Notes: generated by a model from the letters alone, not told the origin. Positions 6,748 to 16,248 are shown, counted from the first letter of the stretch. The stretch is DNA of 64,000 bases from Longitalea luteola (GCF_017356035.1 NZ_JAFIQX010000009.1:186001-250000); one strand, 5' to 3'. Numbers and translations are program-made.

Positions 6748-8217
6748 ATGCTTCCGTGGAAAACGATCATACAAATGCAAAAAGATGGCGATACGCCCGT
6801 CTACCTGCAGATAGCCAACTCCGTTATACAGGAAATGCGAAAAGGCCGGGTTGGTCCCGGTCTGAAACTGCCCGGCACCCGCCAGATGGCCGAAATGCTG
6901 CAGGTACACCGCAAAACGATCGTGCGGGCATATGAAGAGCTCGACGCACAGGGCTGGATAGAAATGCATCCATCGAAAGGCACCTTTACCAGCAAAGAGA
7001 TACCCGAAACAAAAGCGCGCCGGTTCTCAAACAATCAGCATCAAAATGCCTTCCCCGCTACAACCGGCTACACAGTTAAAGTAAACACCACCCTTCGCAC
7101 ACCGGCATTGCCTTTACGCCATATCATCGGTTTTCATGATGGGCCCGACATGCGTCTGATCCCTGCTGATGAATTAGGCCGCGCCTATAAAAGCGTATTA
7201 TCACGACATACCTACCTGAAATATATGTCGTATGTAGAAACACCCGGTGTGCAAAAATTCAGGCAGGTATTATCAGATTACCTCAATGCCACCCGCGGGC
7301 TGCAAACTACTTTCGAAAATATCCTGGTTACGAGGGGCGCACAGATGGCCCTCTACCTGCTATCGACCGTACTGTTTGCAAAAGGCGATACGATCATTGT
7401 AGGAGATACCAATTATTATTATGCCGATCATGTTTTTATTCAGGCCGGCATGCAGCTTACCCGCGTTAAGGTAGATGAATATGGTATGGACGTAGATGCT
7501 GTTGAAAAAGTTTGTCAACGGAAAAAGATCAAAGCCCTGTACATAACTTCGCATCACCACTATCCTACTACAGTAACCCTCTCGGCTGCCCGCCGCATCA
7601 AACTATTATCGCTTGCAGAGAAATATGGCTTCATTATCATTGAAGATGATTACGATTATGATTTCCATTATTTAAGCAGTCCGATGCTGCCGCTGGTAAG
7701 CGCTGATACCAAAGGGATGGTCATTTATATAGGTACACTTAGTAAGACCGTTGCACCAGCCATTCGTACCGGTTATGTAGTGGCCCCGCAAAATCTTATC
7801 CTGGAATTAAGCCGTATCCGCCAGCTGGTAGATGTGCAGGGTGATCCTATCATGGAACTGGCGCTGGTTGATCTGTTTGAAGAAGGACATATCAAACGGC
7901 ATATGAAAAAAGCCCTGCTCGCTTATCATAAACGCCGTGATTTTCTATGCGGTCTGTTAAAAGATAAACTTTCCGACATGATCGATTTTAAAATACCCGA
8001 TGGCGGATTGGCCATCTGGGCCAAATTCAACAGATCGATACCACTGCCGACACTCGCCGAAAAATTAAAAGCCCAGGGACTCATCCTCTCAAATGGTTTA
8101 ATACATAATACTTCCGCTGTATTGATGAACGCAACCCGCATGGGTTTTGGCTGGATGAATGAACAGGAGGCAGAACAGGCGGTTGACCTGCTGGTAAAAA
8201 CTATCCGCGCAAAATAA
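6748..8217 (+). CDS. MocR/PdxR-type regulator (GntR HTH fused to aminotransferase fold)
   Basis: A 489-residue chimera. A GntR winged helix spans about 18-85 (YLQIANSVIQEM, LPGTRQMAEMLQVHRKTI) and a fold-type I aminotransferase-like domain spans about 120-486. PLP-site features are kept: EDDYDYDF at 299-306, Lys333 in GTLSKTVAP for the Schiff base, and Arg340 in IRTGY. MocR proteins sense PLP or an amino compound and regulate vitamin B6, GABA, taurine or related genes. No such gene is adjacent, so the effector is open. A candidate operator overlaps its promoter. Confidence 0.93.
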   Translation: MLPWKTIIQMQKDGDTPVYLQIANSVIQEMRKGRVGPGLKLPGTRQMAEMLQVHRKTIVRAYEELDAQGWIEMHPSKGTFTSKEIPETKARRFSNNQHQNAFPATTGYTVKVNTTLRTPALPLRHIIGFHDGPDMRLIPADELGRAYKSVLSRHTYLKYMSYVETPGVQKFRQVLSDYLNATRGLQTTFENILVTRGAQMALYLLSTVLFAKGDTIIVGDTNYYYADHVFIQAGMQLTRVKVDEYGMDVDAVEKVCQRKKIKALYITSHHHYPTTVTLSAARRIKLLSLAEKYGFIIIEDDYDYDFHYLSSPMLPLVSADTKGMVIYIGTLSKTVAPAIRTGYVVAPQNLILELSRIRQLVDVQGDPIMELALVDLFEEGHIKRHMKKALLAYHKRRDFLCGLLKDKLSDMIDFKIPDGGLAIWAKFNRSIPLPTLAEKLKAQGLILSNGLIHNTSAVLMNATRMGFGWMNEQEAEQAVDLLVKTIRAK

Positions 8218-8345
8218 TCTTGACAATTTCACGTTATAGTGCCGATTTATACAATTTCCTGTTGATGTAACAGACCACCTTTGTATCCCGGCCGTTTAGT
8301 TGGGATAACATAACACTAACTTCAATTACTGTTGCCCCATTAAAC

Positions 8346-8387
8346 CGGACTACCCGGAATATAGAAACCGGACACCTTAATAGTCCG
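8346..8387. promoter_or_regulatory. Second candidate MocR operator, CGGACTA-N28-TAGTCCG
   Basis: CGGACTA at 8346-8352 and TAGTCCG at 8381-8387 are perfect inverted 7-mers, again 28 bases apart. They share the GGACTA/TAGTCC core with the site upstream of the MocR gene. The element lies 51-92 bases before the next start codon, just upstream of a possible -7 element (TACCTTTA, 8397-8404). Confidence 0.45.
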
Positions 8388-8438
8388 AATACCATTTACC
8401 TTTACGATCGATTTATTAAAGTTCTAAAAGTTTAAGCC

Positions 8439-8897
8439 ATGAAAAAGTTGTTCATCCTTTGCTCAGCCCTGCTTCTTAGCTTTAGTTTGATTGCCCGTGA
8501 TCCGGGTGAGATTGACGACAAACTCGTCAAATCGTTCAATACCAGTTTCCCGAAAGCTGAGCGGGTTAACTGGTATGAATTGCCAAAAGCCTGGGTGGTG
8601 AATTTTGTCGCAGATGGTATCCGTTCAAGGATCGTGTACCTGAAAGATGGAAGAGCTACCGAGTTTACCCGTTACTACTATGAGCAGCATCTGCCATTTG
8701 TGGTTCGTTCCAAGGTCAAAAACGCTTATCCTAACAAGAATATCTTTGGCATTGTAGAGGTTTCTACCATTACAGAAGCCGGAATTTCCAGGTTGGAATA
8801 TTTTGTAAAGCTACAGGATGAAAAAATCTGGATGACCGTAAAATCTGATAATGAAGGCCACCTGAGTATTGTAGAAAAGTACAGAAAGGCGCAATAA
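8439..8897 (+). CDS. Secreted PepSY-like small protein
   Basis: A 152-residue exported protein. The signal peptide is MKKLFILCSALLLSFSLIA. The mature part has two similar halves (about 22-85 and 86-150), each with an amphipathic helix and beta strands (FNTSFPKAERVNWYELPKAWVVNF, VKNAYPNKNIFGIVEVST), as in PepSY-like/BLIP-type periplasmic proteins of Bacteroidota. The biochemical role of this group is unclear. A site similar to the MocR operator lies upstream and a strong terminator lies downstream, so it is monocistronic. Confidence 0.7.
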   Translation: MKKLFILCSALLLSFSLIARDPGEIDDKLVKSFNTSFPKAERVNWYELPKAWVVNFVADGIRSRIVYLKDGRATEFTRYYYEQHLPFVVRSKVKNAYPNKNIFGIVEVSTITEAGISRLEYFVKLQDEKIWMTVKSDNEGHLSIVEKYRKAQ

Positions 8898-8920
8898 CAA
8901 AACGGGAAATCAGTTATTAT

Positions 8921-8967
8921 AAAGGCAGAAGGGTTGAAAGGAAACTTTCAAACTTTCTGCCTTTTTT
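8921..8967 (+). terminator. Rho-independent terminator
   Basis: AAAGGCAGAA and GGTTGAAAG pair with CTTTCAA and TTCTGCCTTT around a short loop, followed by a T run. It terminates the PepSY-like gene. Confidence 0.85.
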
Positions 8968-9086
8968 GCTATAGAACCGGGAAGAAAAAAATATTACAAT
9001 TACCTATTATTTACCCAAATTATTATAATCCCATCCAAATATTAGTATTTTTACGCTGCAAACGCAACTGCAAAAAATCGTATCCC

Positions 9087-10538
9087 ATGCATGGCTTTAA
9101 ACCCTTAATAACTGTTCTGCTTACCATTATTTCAATTCCTGTATTTTCCCAGTCCAGATCATTATACAGCTTCCAGGACCTGTCGCATCTTTATTATAAA
9201 AAACAAAAAGATTCATTGGCAAAAGCCTGGACCTGCCCTTCCGTTTACAAGGAAAGGAGCACGCAAAAAAAATACAAAGAGATCTGGGACGACCGCACCA
9301 GTTTTTTTACCGGCGCCATCCAGGGCGACAATTATATACACGATACAGAAGTATACACTTACGTAGACGGTATCATTAACCAGATCGTTCAGGCCAACAA
9401 ACAGCTGATCCCGGTGAAGCCGATGTTGCTCATTGACCGAAGCGCTTCAGTGAATGCCTATGCGATAGGTAATAACATCATTGCCGTTAACCTGGGGCTG
9501 ATCGTATTTTCGAAGTCAAGGGAAGAACTGTCGCTGGCTATTGCCCATGAAATGTCGCACAACATTCTTACGCATCCTGAAAACGCCATGAAGCAACGGG
9601 CCGAATGGCTTAGCTCTGACGAATATCAAAAATCGTTGAATGCCGTGCTCGATTCCAAATATGAACGGCTGTCACGATTAAGAAAAGTGCTCGAAAACTA
9701 TTCTTTCAGCAGAAGTAAACACCAACGTTATCATGAAAGTGATGCGGATTCACTGGCAATCCTGATGCTGAAAAAAAGCAACATTGCCTTTCAGGCATCC
9801 TTCTTCCTGCGGCTCGACAGCGCAGATAATATTTACCATCAACCGCTGAAACATCCGGTTAAAAACTATTTTACGGCGTACAACCTGCCATTTGACGACA
9901 GCTGGACAAAAAAACGCACAAAAGGCCTTTCTGCAAAGTCGTATAATTTTAAAGACACTTCTACCCTGCAGGATTCTTTAAAAACGCACCCCGATTGTGT
10001 GGAACGGTTCAACAAAACCCGCAGCCAGTCTGTTGCCGGCGTAACACCCACCCCTATACCAGCACAGCTGCAGGATAAGGCCAATAAAATGATCATCTGG
10101 AATATGTATTCCAACATGAGCCTCACGCCTTGTTTATACCGCATCTTTCTCGAAAAGGACAAAGGCAATACCGATGAATGGTACGACTTCATGATCAGTA
10201 ACATCATTTCCGGCATATACTATTCCGACCGCGAACTGCGCCGCTTTAATGCCATCGGTGTGGTGCAAAAAGAATACATTTCAAAAGATTATTATGAGCT
10301 GCAAACCATGCTCGAACAAATTCCCCGTGAGCAGCTGGAACAATACTGCAAGATATTTCAGAACGCAGGTTTCTGGAAAAGTTTGCCTTCTGGCGAAAAA
10401 GCCTTAAAGAACCTGATGTTCACCCTGGCGCTGGATCCGGATCTTTCGGAAAAAAACAAAGCAAAAGCTGCGAAAGAATTTACCGCTGGCAACGCCAACA
10501 GCATGTATTATGAATTCGCCAGGATCTTCGAAGAATAA
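9087..10538 (+). CDS. Secreted M48-family metalloprotease
   Basis: A 483-residue exported protease. The signal peptide starts at MHGFKPLITVLLTIISIPVFSQ; an upstream in-frame ATG (8934) lies in the preceding terminator and is rejected. The zinc motif HEMSH is at residues 154-158, in IAHEMSHNILTHPE, and a likely third ligand lies in YHESDADSLA. The N-terminal half follows the M48 pattern (VNAYAIGNNIIAVNLGLI). The C-terminal 200 residues are helical and unassigned. It may act in envelope quality control, as BepA-type M48 enzymes do. The secreted unknown protein follows 35 bases later. Confidence 0.88.
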   Translation: MHGFKPLITVLLTIISIPVFSQSRSLYSFQDLSHLYYKKQKDSLAKAWTCPSVYKERSTQKKYKEIWDDRTSFFTGAIQGDNYIHDTEVYTYVDGIINQIVQANKQLIPVKPMLLIDRSASVNAYAIGNNIIAVNLGLIVFSKSREELSLAIAHEMSHNILTHPENAMKQRAEWLSSDEYQKSLNAVLDSKYERLSRLRKVLENYSFSRSKHQRYHESDADSLAILMLKKSNIAFQASFFLRLDSADNIYHQPLKHPVKNYFTAYNLPFDDSWTKKRTKGLSAKSYNFKDTSTLQDSLKTHPDCVERFNKTRSQSVAGVTPTPIPAQLQDKANKMIIWNMYSNMSLTPCLYRIFLEKDKGNTDEWYDFMISNIISGIYYSDRELRRFNAIGVVQKEYISKDYYELQTMLEQIPREQLEQYCKIFQNAGFWKSLPSGEKALKNLMFTLALDPDLSEKNKAKAAKEFTAGNANSMYYEFARIFEE

Positions 10539-10573
10539 AATATCCTTAAAACATTTAATACAAACCAAAACGA

Positions 10574-12121
10574 ATGAAAAAAACACTAACAGCATTCCTG
10601 CTGACCATAACCGTGTGTTTAGCCCACGCCCAAACAAAAGTCTTTAAAGAAGTAGGAAAAGATATCTCTTCCGAAGTAAAAGCGATCATCCAGGACAATT
10701 CCCTGGTAGGCTACCTGGTGTTTACCAGGCTCGAAAAAGCAAATGCCGACTCTTTCAATTACAAGATCGCCATCATGGACGAAAACCTGAACGATATTGG
10801 AACTGTTAAGTTCAGGGACATGGCCCTCGATCTGCAATCGGTAAGTTTTGAACAGGATATCTTATGCCTTGCTTATTTAAAAAGCAACGTTATTAACGAG
10901 CCGGCAAAAAACAGGAAAAAATATAAACAGGCAGTGTTGGATCAAAAGACATCTGTCTTCGTACAATTTGTGAGCCTCGATGGCAAGATCGTTAAATCGA
11001 ATACGTTTGAGGCTACCCTTACCCCGCAAACAAATTCCTATGGTATATATACCGGGGAAAAAATGCTGAAACATTCGCTGCAATTGACCAATATTCCACA
11101 AAAAGGTTTTGCGCTTTTCTTTGGGGATGACCGGAAAAGCAACCTGGTTACCTTCAGCGCCAATGGCGATATATTGTGGCAGAAAAATACCACCGAACAG
11201 GCACAGCGCTTCAATCTGCTGGCAGCCAAACAGGCTATTTACCTGTTGGTAAAAAGAAACCATGAAATGAAGGAAGGCGGTTATGAATTATTGAGTTATG
11301 CGATCGCTGATGGCGCTGTTTTCCCTAAATACGAGTTAAAGGACAAGCAGGGCCATTCATTAAAGGTGTTTACGTTCGATATTGATCCAACAAGCGGTTT
11401 GCCCTTTATGGCCGGAAACATAATTGATCTTCGTAAGGGCAACAACTACATAACAGCCAAAAAACTGGCCAGGGGACCTTATGCCGGTGTTTTCACCATT
11501 AATATAAATGGAACAAAAAAAGCAGACATCAAGGAATCTTTTTCTTATTGGAATGATGGTTCGCAATCATTCATCAGCAGCAAAGGCCATCTGGCCAGCA
11601 ACAACACCTATCCCCGGCTCGAACGCGCGTTCAAAGATTTTCAGGGCAACACCATATTTGTAGGTTCAACCGTGATCAGAAGAGCAAAATTTGGTTCTAT
11701 ATTCTTTACGGTGGCAACAGCCCCTACGGTAATTATTCCCTTGTTTATCGCAGGCGGCGGTTATACCAAAGCCCGACTGGCAGAAGCCGTATTAATAAAA
11801 CAAACTGAAAAAGGCGCCATTTCAGTCGATAATACCATAGCAACCAATCGCACCAAGCCTTTCCCGGGTGCAGCGCCGATAAACATGTATGATAACAGGT
11901 ATTTTTATTTTGTGACCAACCATGACACAAAATCCAATTACGTAATCATAAATGATGCAAAAGACATTTTTGTGTATAATGCCAGCAAAAAGAACATCGT
12001 TCGTACCATTCCCCATAAGGATGGAAACGTTCGAACAAATGTATTCCCGGCAAAAGAAGGCCATATGATGATCGCCACCTACAATGGTTCAGAAACCAGG
12101 GTTTCAATAGAAGCATTATAG
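10574..12121 (+). CDS. Secreted protein of unknown function (515 residues)
   Basis: Begins with a clear signal peptide (MKKTLTAFLLTITVCLAHAQ). The rest is beta-rich with repeated patterns of about 50-60 residues (NGDILWQKNTT, GVFTININGTKKADI), suggesting a propeller-like fold. One hydrophobic stretch (FFTVATAPTVIIPLFIAGGG) could be buried or membrane-associated. It starts 35 bases after the M48 protease, with which it may be cotranscribed, and ends at a strong terminator. I cannot assign a function. Confidence 0.75.
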   Translation: MKKTLTAFLLTITVCLAHAQTKVFKEVGKDISSEVKAIIQDNSLVGYLVFTRLEKANADSFNYKIAIMDENLNDIGTVKFRDMALDLQSVSFEQDILCLAYLKSNVINEPAKNRKKYKQAVLDQKTSVFVQFVSLDGKIVKSNTFEATLTPQTNSYGIYTGEKMLKHSLQLTNIPQKGFALFFGDDRKSNLVTFSANGDILWQKNTTEQAQRFNLLAAKQAIYLLVKRNHEMKEGGYELLSYAIADGAVFPKYELKDKQGHSLKVFTFDIDPTSGLPFMAGNIIDLRKGNNYITAKKLARGPYAGVFTININGTKKADIKESFSYWNDGSQSFISSKGHLASNNTYPRLERAFKDFQGNTIFVGSTVIRRAKFGSIFFTVATAPTVIIPLFIAGGGYTKARLAEAVLIKQTEKGAISVDNTIATNRTKPFPGAAPINMYDNRYFYFVTNHDTKSNYVIINDAKDIFVYNASKKNIVRTIPHKDGNVRTNVFPAKEGHMMIATYNGSETRVSIEAL

Positions 12122-12140
12122 TTACAAATGTTTAAAAAAA

Positions 12141-12176
12141 GAAAGCGCCCGGCTTTGACTGGGCGCTTTCTTTTTT
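12141..12176. terminator. Bidirectional terminator between convergent genes
   Basis: GAAAGCGCCC and GGGCGCTTTC form a perfect 10-bp stem with a 10-base loop. T runs flank it on the plus strand and an A run precedes it, so it can serve both converging genes. Confidence 0.9.
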
Positions 12177-12227
12177 ATTAGCTAATTAACACAACTTGTC
12201 TGGCTTTAATCGGGATTAGCACGCTGA

Positions 12228-14093
12228 CTAAAACAGGTCATACGAAGGAAAATCCGATACTTTGTTCAGACCGGCTTCAATAGCACCTTTCATCGTCCAG
12301 CCACAGCCATCGTTCGACGGATTGTTATTGACGATCACCGAATAACTCAATCCATTGCCCAATTCAACCAGGAAAGAGCGGGTACCATCAAAACAGCCGT
12401 TGTGGTTTTGCATGGCACCTGAGATGTTCCAGCCGCAGCCATAGCCCGGCCTTAGCGTTGAACCGGTTGTCATGGTCGCGTGCGCTCCATTGGTGATCAC
12501 ATCGCTGGGGGTGGCAGCACCATCGACCCGGTTCAGGAATTTAAGCAGATCTATCGGCCGCGCTACCCAGCCGCCAAAACCGGCCCAGAGTTGTAAATTC
12601 ATTTTATCCATCGGTACATACGACGCTTCGCCTGATTTTGAGCTGCCTGAAGCAGCGCCTACATACATGGTATTGCCAATGCCGCATTTGTTCAGCACGT
12701 TGTTGCGGATATAATTCTCGTATGACTGGCCGCTCACCTGTTCAATGATCCGGGCGAGGATGAAATAATTGGTGTTGCTATAAATATACTGGTTGGAAGT
12801 ATCAGTAGTGATCAGGTCAGCTGCATTCAGTAATACGTTCATGGCGTCATCCGCGGTTTTATTTTGATCCCAGAACACTGATTCTCCATTGCAGCTGCGC
12901 AATCCTGAAGTATGGTTCAATAACTGGCGTACGGTGATGTTGTTCAGCTTTTCTTTACCCGACGGCGTAGCATATTTTGAACCGAGTATGCTGTTCGGAC
13001 CAAACACCGCTTTATCCAGTGAGATCTTGTGTTGATCGAGCAGCGTCATGATGCCAACAGAAGTAACCGGTTTTGAAATGCTCATGATCCGCAGGGGTTG
13101 ATCGGGCGACATTTCCTCTCCACTGGCAGCATCGGCATAGCCATATCCTTTGGCAAACACCAAACGGCCATTTTTACAAACCGCTATTGACAATCCTTTT
13201 ACACTTTGATCGCTCATGTACTTGTTCACCGCCTCATCAATGACTGCAATGTCAGACCCCTTCATGTTCGTGTTGGTCCAGATGGCGTTATACTCGCAGC
13301 TGGTACCCGAAGTATATGCATTTACATACACCGGCTTGTAACCCTGGTAATACATATTGTCGAAAACATACTGGTAGTTGCCATTGCTTACACCATGTCT
13401 TGCTGCCCACAACGGACTGGCTACATTTTCCCAGATGGCAGCATACAGGTTGGTTCCATTCTTTGTATAACCGCTTACTGTTTTCAGCAGGTAGCCTTGT
13501 TTGGTGTAATCATTGAACGCCTGCTGGTACTGGCTCGAAGTAAGGTTATGGCGGGCGATATAGCCGTTACCAGCGCTCTTTTCCCAAATGCCGGCAAAAA
13601 ATTCGGTATTGTTCACTACATAACCCGATACATGCACGAGCCGGTATCCCTGTTTTGAAAAATCATCGAACGCTTTTTGGTATTGCGCTGCCGTGAGGTT
13701 ATGCCGGGCAGCCCACGCCGCGCCGGATGTTTTTTGCCAGATAGCAGCAAATTTTGCCTGGCTGCCTACACCATAACCCGACACATGCGTTAAACGGAAT
13801 CCCTTCTTAACATGATCATCAAACGCTGACTGGTAGTCCTGGCTCGACAAACCATGCCTGGCAGACCATTCCGGCCCTGCTTTCTTCTCCCATAAAGCGA
13901 TATATCTTTCCTGACCGCCACAGGTATAGCCACTTACTGTTGAAAGCCGGTAGCCCTGTTGGGTAAGGTCATTAAATGCCGCCTGGTATTGCGCTGCGCT
14001 TAAATTATGACGGGCTACCCATTGCGCACTCGCTGGCGAAGTAAATAACGCACAAAAAAGAACAAATAAACTGGTTTGAAATAATGATTTCAT
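12228..14093 (-). CDS. Serine hydrolase (beta-lactamase family) with five N-terminal tandem repeats
   Basis: A 621-residue exported protein. A signal peptide (1-24) is followed by five repeats of about 49 residues (25-275), each with W-x-ARH-x-L, YQ-x-AF and GY-x-VSGY. These resemble the bacterial tandem repeat domain (BTRD1) found ahead of the hydrolase domain in fungal polyglycine hydrolases. The catalytic domain (about 280-615) has S338-I-S-K341 and Y438-S-N440, the class C beta-lactamase/PBP4-like signature. It probably cleaves a peptide or ester in the envelope or outside. No partner gene adjoins it. The repeats may bind substrate. Confidence 0.9.
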   Translation of the reverse strand: MKSLFQTSLFVLFCALFTSPASAQWVARHNLSAAQYQAAFNDLTQQGYRLSTVSGYTCGGQERYIALWEKKAGPEWSARHGLSSQDYQSAFDDHVKKGFRLTHVSGYGVGSQAKFAAIWQKTSGAAWAARHNLTAAQYQKAFDDFSKQGYRLVHVSGYVVNNTEFFAGIWEKSAGNGYIARHNLTSSQYQQAFNDYTKQGYLLKTVSGYTKNGTNLYAAIWENVASPLWAARHGVSNGNYQYVFDNMYYQGYKPVYVNAYTSGTSCEYNAIWTNTNMKGSDIAVIDEAVNKYMSDQSVKGLSIAVCKNGRLVFAKGYGYADAASGEEMSPDQPLRIMSISKPVTSVGIMTLLDQHKISLDKAVFGPNSILGSKYATPSGKEKLNNITVRQLLNHTSGLRSCNGESVFWDQNKTADDAMNVLLNAADLITTDTSNQYIYSNTNYFILARIIEQVSGQSYENYIRNNVLNKCGIGNTMYVGAASGSSKSGEASYVPMDKMNLQLWAGFGGWVARPIDLLKFLNRVDGAATPSDVITNGAHATMTTGSTLRPGYGCGWNISGAMQNHNGCFDGTRSFLVELGNGLSYSVIVNNNPSNDGCGWTMKGAIEAGLNKVSDFPSYDLF

Positions 14094-14402
14094 AGTAAGA
14101 CCTTTAAAGTTTTAATGGTTATGATAAAAGATCGCATAGGCTATTGTAACAATAGCTATCAATCCTGTTTAAAATGTTTTTGCTATTAATCGGAGAACCT
14201 GCTGACAGTGGTTGATCAGTTGCTCAGATCCGTGTTCATAAAGGAGCGGTAATGTTCGATGCCGTAATTCGAATGCAAATGTAAAGGCGATATCCAGCGC
14301 CAACAATACCACAATAGTGGTAAGATCACATTGTTGACGAAGATCAAGTAGGACTACGTAAGCCCTTACCGTATTATCTCGGAGATAAAGTAATTATACC
14401 TT
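14094..14402. other. Intergenic region, no gene found
   Basis: About 309 bases between two minus-strand genes, so it should hold the promoter of the tandem-repeat serine hydrolase. The one clear element is a small perfect inverted repeat, GCTATTG-TAA-CAATAGC at 14140-14156, 47-63 bases before that start codon, which is a possible operator. I see no open frame, RNA gene or TAnnTTTG match. Confidence 0.5.
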
Positions 14403-14786
14403 TTACTTTCTGGCAAAATAAGGAATATCATCCCTGCTTACCGTGTCTCGCTGTTGCCAGTAAGCGACGGTTACTACTTGTCCGGATGGAGTTTTCAATA
14501 ATCGTCCGAATAACGCATTGGTGGGATTGAAGGTAACATCGGTAACCCCTATTGTGTAAGTGGCATGCGGCGGTGGCGTTGGTTCACCAGATGTATCGGG
14601 ATTGGCAGCGGTTGCTGCAGGCGCAGTAGCTTTGGCAGGAGGTGAAGCAGCAATGATGACGGTATATTTATTGAATTCCAGTAAAGGTTTTAAGAAATCA
14701 ACCCGTTGTTGCGATGCATTCCTTTCTACAATGGCGCATTTGACGCCATTCAATTCTTCAAACTCATGATTTTTATTAATTGCCAT
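14403..14786 (-). CDS. Unknown soluble protein at the end of the nuo operon
   Basis: A 127-residue protein with no signal peptide or membrane span. Residues 1-45 look like a small alpha/beta domain (FEELNGVKCAIVERN, FLKPLLEFNKYTVIIAA). A low-complexity Ala/Pro/Thr linker follows (about 46-75) and then a C-terminal domain (YTIGVTDVTFNPTNALFGRLLKT). I chose MAINKNHEF as start; the 21 codons upstream translate a heptamer repeat. It begins 52 bases after nuoN on the same strand and could be cotranscribed. I do not recognise it. Confidence 0.65.
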   Translation of the reverse strand: MAINKNHEFEELNGVKCAIVERNASQQRVDFLKPLLEFNKYTVIIAASPPAKATAPAATAANPDTSGEPTPPPHATYTIGVTDVTFNPTNALFGRLLKTPSGQVVTVAYWQQRDTVSRDDIPYFARK

Positions 14787-14793
14787 AACTAAT

Positions 14794-14842
14794 AACTGTA
14801 AACTGTGAACTTTGAACTTTGAACTGTAAACTTTGAACTTAG
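14794..14842. repeat. Heptamer tandem array, AACTNTN type, over the nuoN stop codon
   Basis: Seven consecutive units at exact 7-bp period: AACTGTA, AACTGTG, AACTTTG, AACTTTG, AACTGTA, AACTTTG, AACTTAG. The last unit contains the complement of the nuoN stop codon (14839-14841). Confidence 0.9.
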
Positions 14843-16248
14843 AAGCCAAAGCTCAAAGCATAGATATAATCATACACAAACCCTGCAAGTCCCGTTATTA
14901 AAATACCCGCTACACAAATGAACATGGCCAGCTTTGAATAAGCGGGTATGGTTAATCGTTCGATGGGCTGCTCATTTGCATCCATGAAGACCGCTTTCAC
15001 GATGCGCAGGTAATAATAAAATGAAAGGATCATATTTAACGCCGCAATCGTGATCGGGATATAATTACCTTTTCCGGCGCCAGCCATTAAGAGAAAAAAC
15101 TTCCCAAAAAAACCAGCCGTTGGCGGCACGCCGGCCAGGGAAAATAAAGCAATAGTGAGCACCCACGATAACACCGGATTGGTTTTGTAAAAACCTTTAT
15201 AATCACTCACCTGTTCCCGGCCCGTAACAGCGCTTACCAGCGCCACAACACCAAACGCGGCAAGATTTGAAAAGACATAAATAAGCACGAAATAAACGAC
15301 AGAAGCCGAAGATACCTGTGAGCTGCCCGTTATACCCACCAGGATAAAACCGATCTGGGCAATGGAAGAAAAGGCAAGGAAGCGCTTGATATTATTCTGC
15401 CGGATGGCAAACAGGTTCCCGATCAAAATGGTTACCACCGACAATAAAAACAACATATTATACCAGTTGCCCGCTATGGGTTTGAACACCGTATATAACA
15501 CCGAAACGAACACGAATAAAACCGATCCTTTTGACACCACCGACAACCAGGATGTAACAGCCACCGGTGCTCCTTCATACACATCGGCCGTCCACAAATG
15601 AAAGGGTACAACAGAAATTTTAAAGGCAAAACCGGCCAGCAATAAAACGAAAGCAAAGATATGCAAGGGACTGCCGGTAATAAGCGCAGTCATTTCGCTG
15701 AAGGTAAGGGTACCGGTAGCCCCATACAGCAGCGATATGCCAAACAGGAGCAAACCGGATGCGAAGGCAGATGACATAATAAATTTCATCGCTGCTTCCG
15801 ATGATCTTTTTGCAGCCAGGTCGAAATTCGCCATGGTTGCCAGTGGAATGCTCGACAGTTCCAGGCCAATATAGAACAGTATCAGATTGCCGCTGGAGAT
15901 CATAAAGAACATTCCCAGCAAGGTGCACAAAAGCAGGACGTAAAATTCGGGTACATGGTCGTGCTTTTTAAGCCAGGAGAAAGATTGTAAGGATATGATC
16001 AACGTGCCCAGGTTCAGAATATTTTTTTCAAGCACGATCAGGGGATTGGTCACATACATTTCATTGAACAGTACGCCCGGCTGATTGCCGGTAAATCCTG
16101 CCGCGAGGTTCAGTAACAACAGCCCATTGGCCAGGTTCATCATCTTTTCGTTGGACATATCCGCTCCAATCTTTAATAATAACAGCACAAAGATGATCAC
16201 CATGATCACCAGTTCCTGTTTCATGAGTATAAAAAAATCAGACAGCAT
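14839..16248 (-). CDS. nuoN: NADH-quinone oxidoreductase subunit N
   Basis: Antiporter-like proton-pumping subunit of complex I, 469 residues with about 14 transmembrane helices. Family signatures are present: LGLELSSIP with the key Glu in the fifth helix, the Lys helices (YEGAPVAVTSWLSVVSK) and LFSLAGVPPTAGFFGKF. It is the last nuo gene of the cluster, 64 bases after nuoM. Its stop codon lies inside a heptamer array. Confidence 0.95.
   Translation of the reverse strand: MLSDFFILMKQELVIMVIIFVLLLLKIGADMSNEKMMNLANGLLLLNLAAGFTGNQPGVLFNEMYVTNPLIVLEKNILNLGTLIISLQSFSWLKKHDHVPEFYVLLLCTLLGMFFMISSGNLILFYIGLELSSIPLATMANFDLAAKRSSEAAMKFIMSSAFASGLLLFGISLLYGATGTLTFSEMTALITGSPLHIFAFVLLLAGFAFKISVVPFHLWTADVYEGAPVAVTSWLSVVSKGSVLFVFVSVLYTVFKPIAGNWYNMLFLLSVVTILIGNLFAIRQNNIKRFLAFSSIAQIGFILVGITGSSQVSSASVVYFVLIYVFSNLAAFGVVALVSAVTGREQVSDYKGFYKTNPVLSWVLTIALFSLAGVPPTAGFFGKFFLLMAGAGKGNYIPITIAALNMILSFYYYLRIVKAVFMDANEQPIERLTIPAYSKLAMFICVAGILITGLAGFVYDYIYALSFGF

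Noticed and set aside
8934-9086. N-terminal extension of the M48 protease
   Set aside because: It starts inside the terminator of the preceding gene, and the signal peptide begins at the ATG at 9087.
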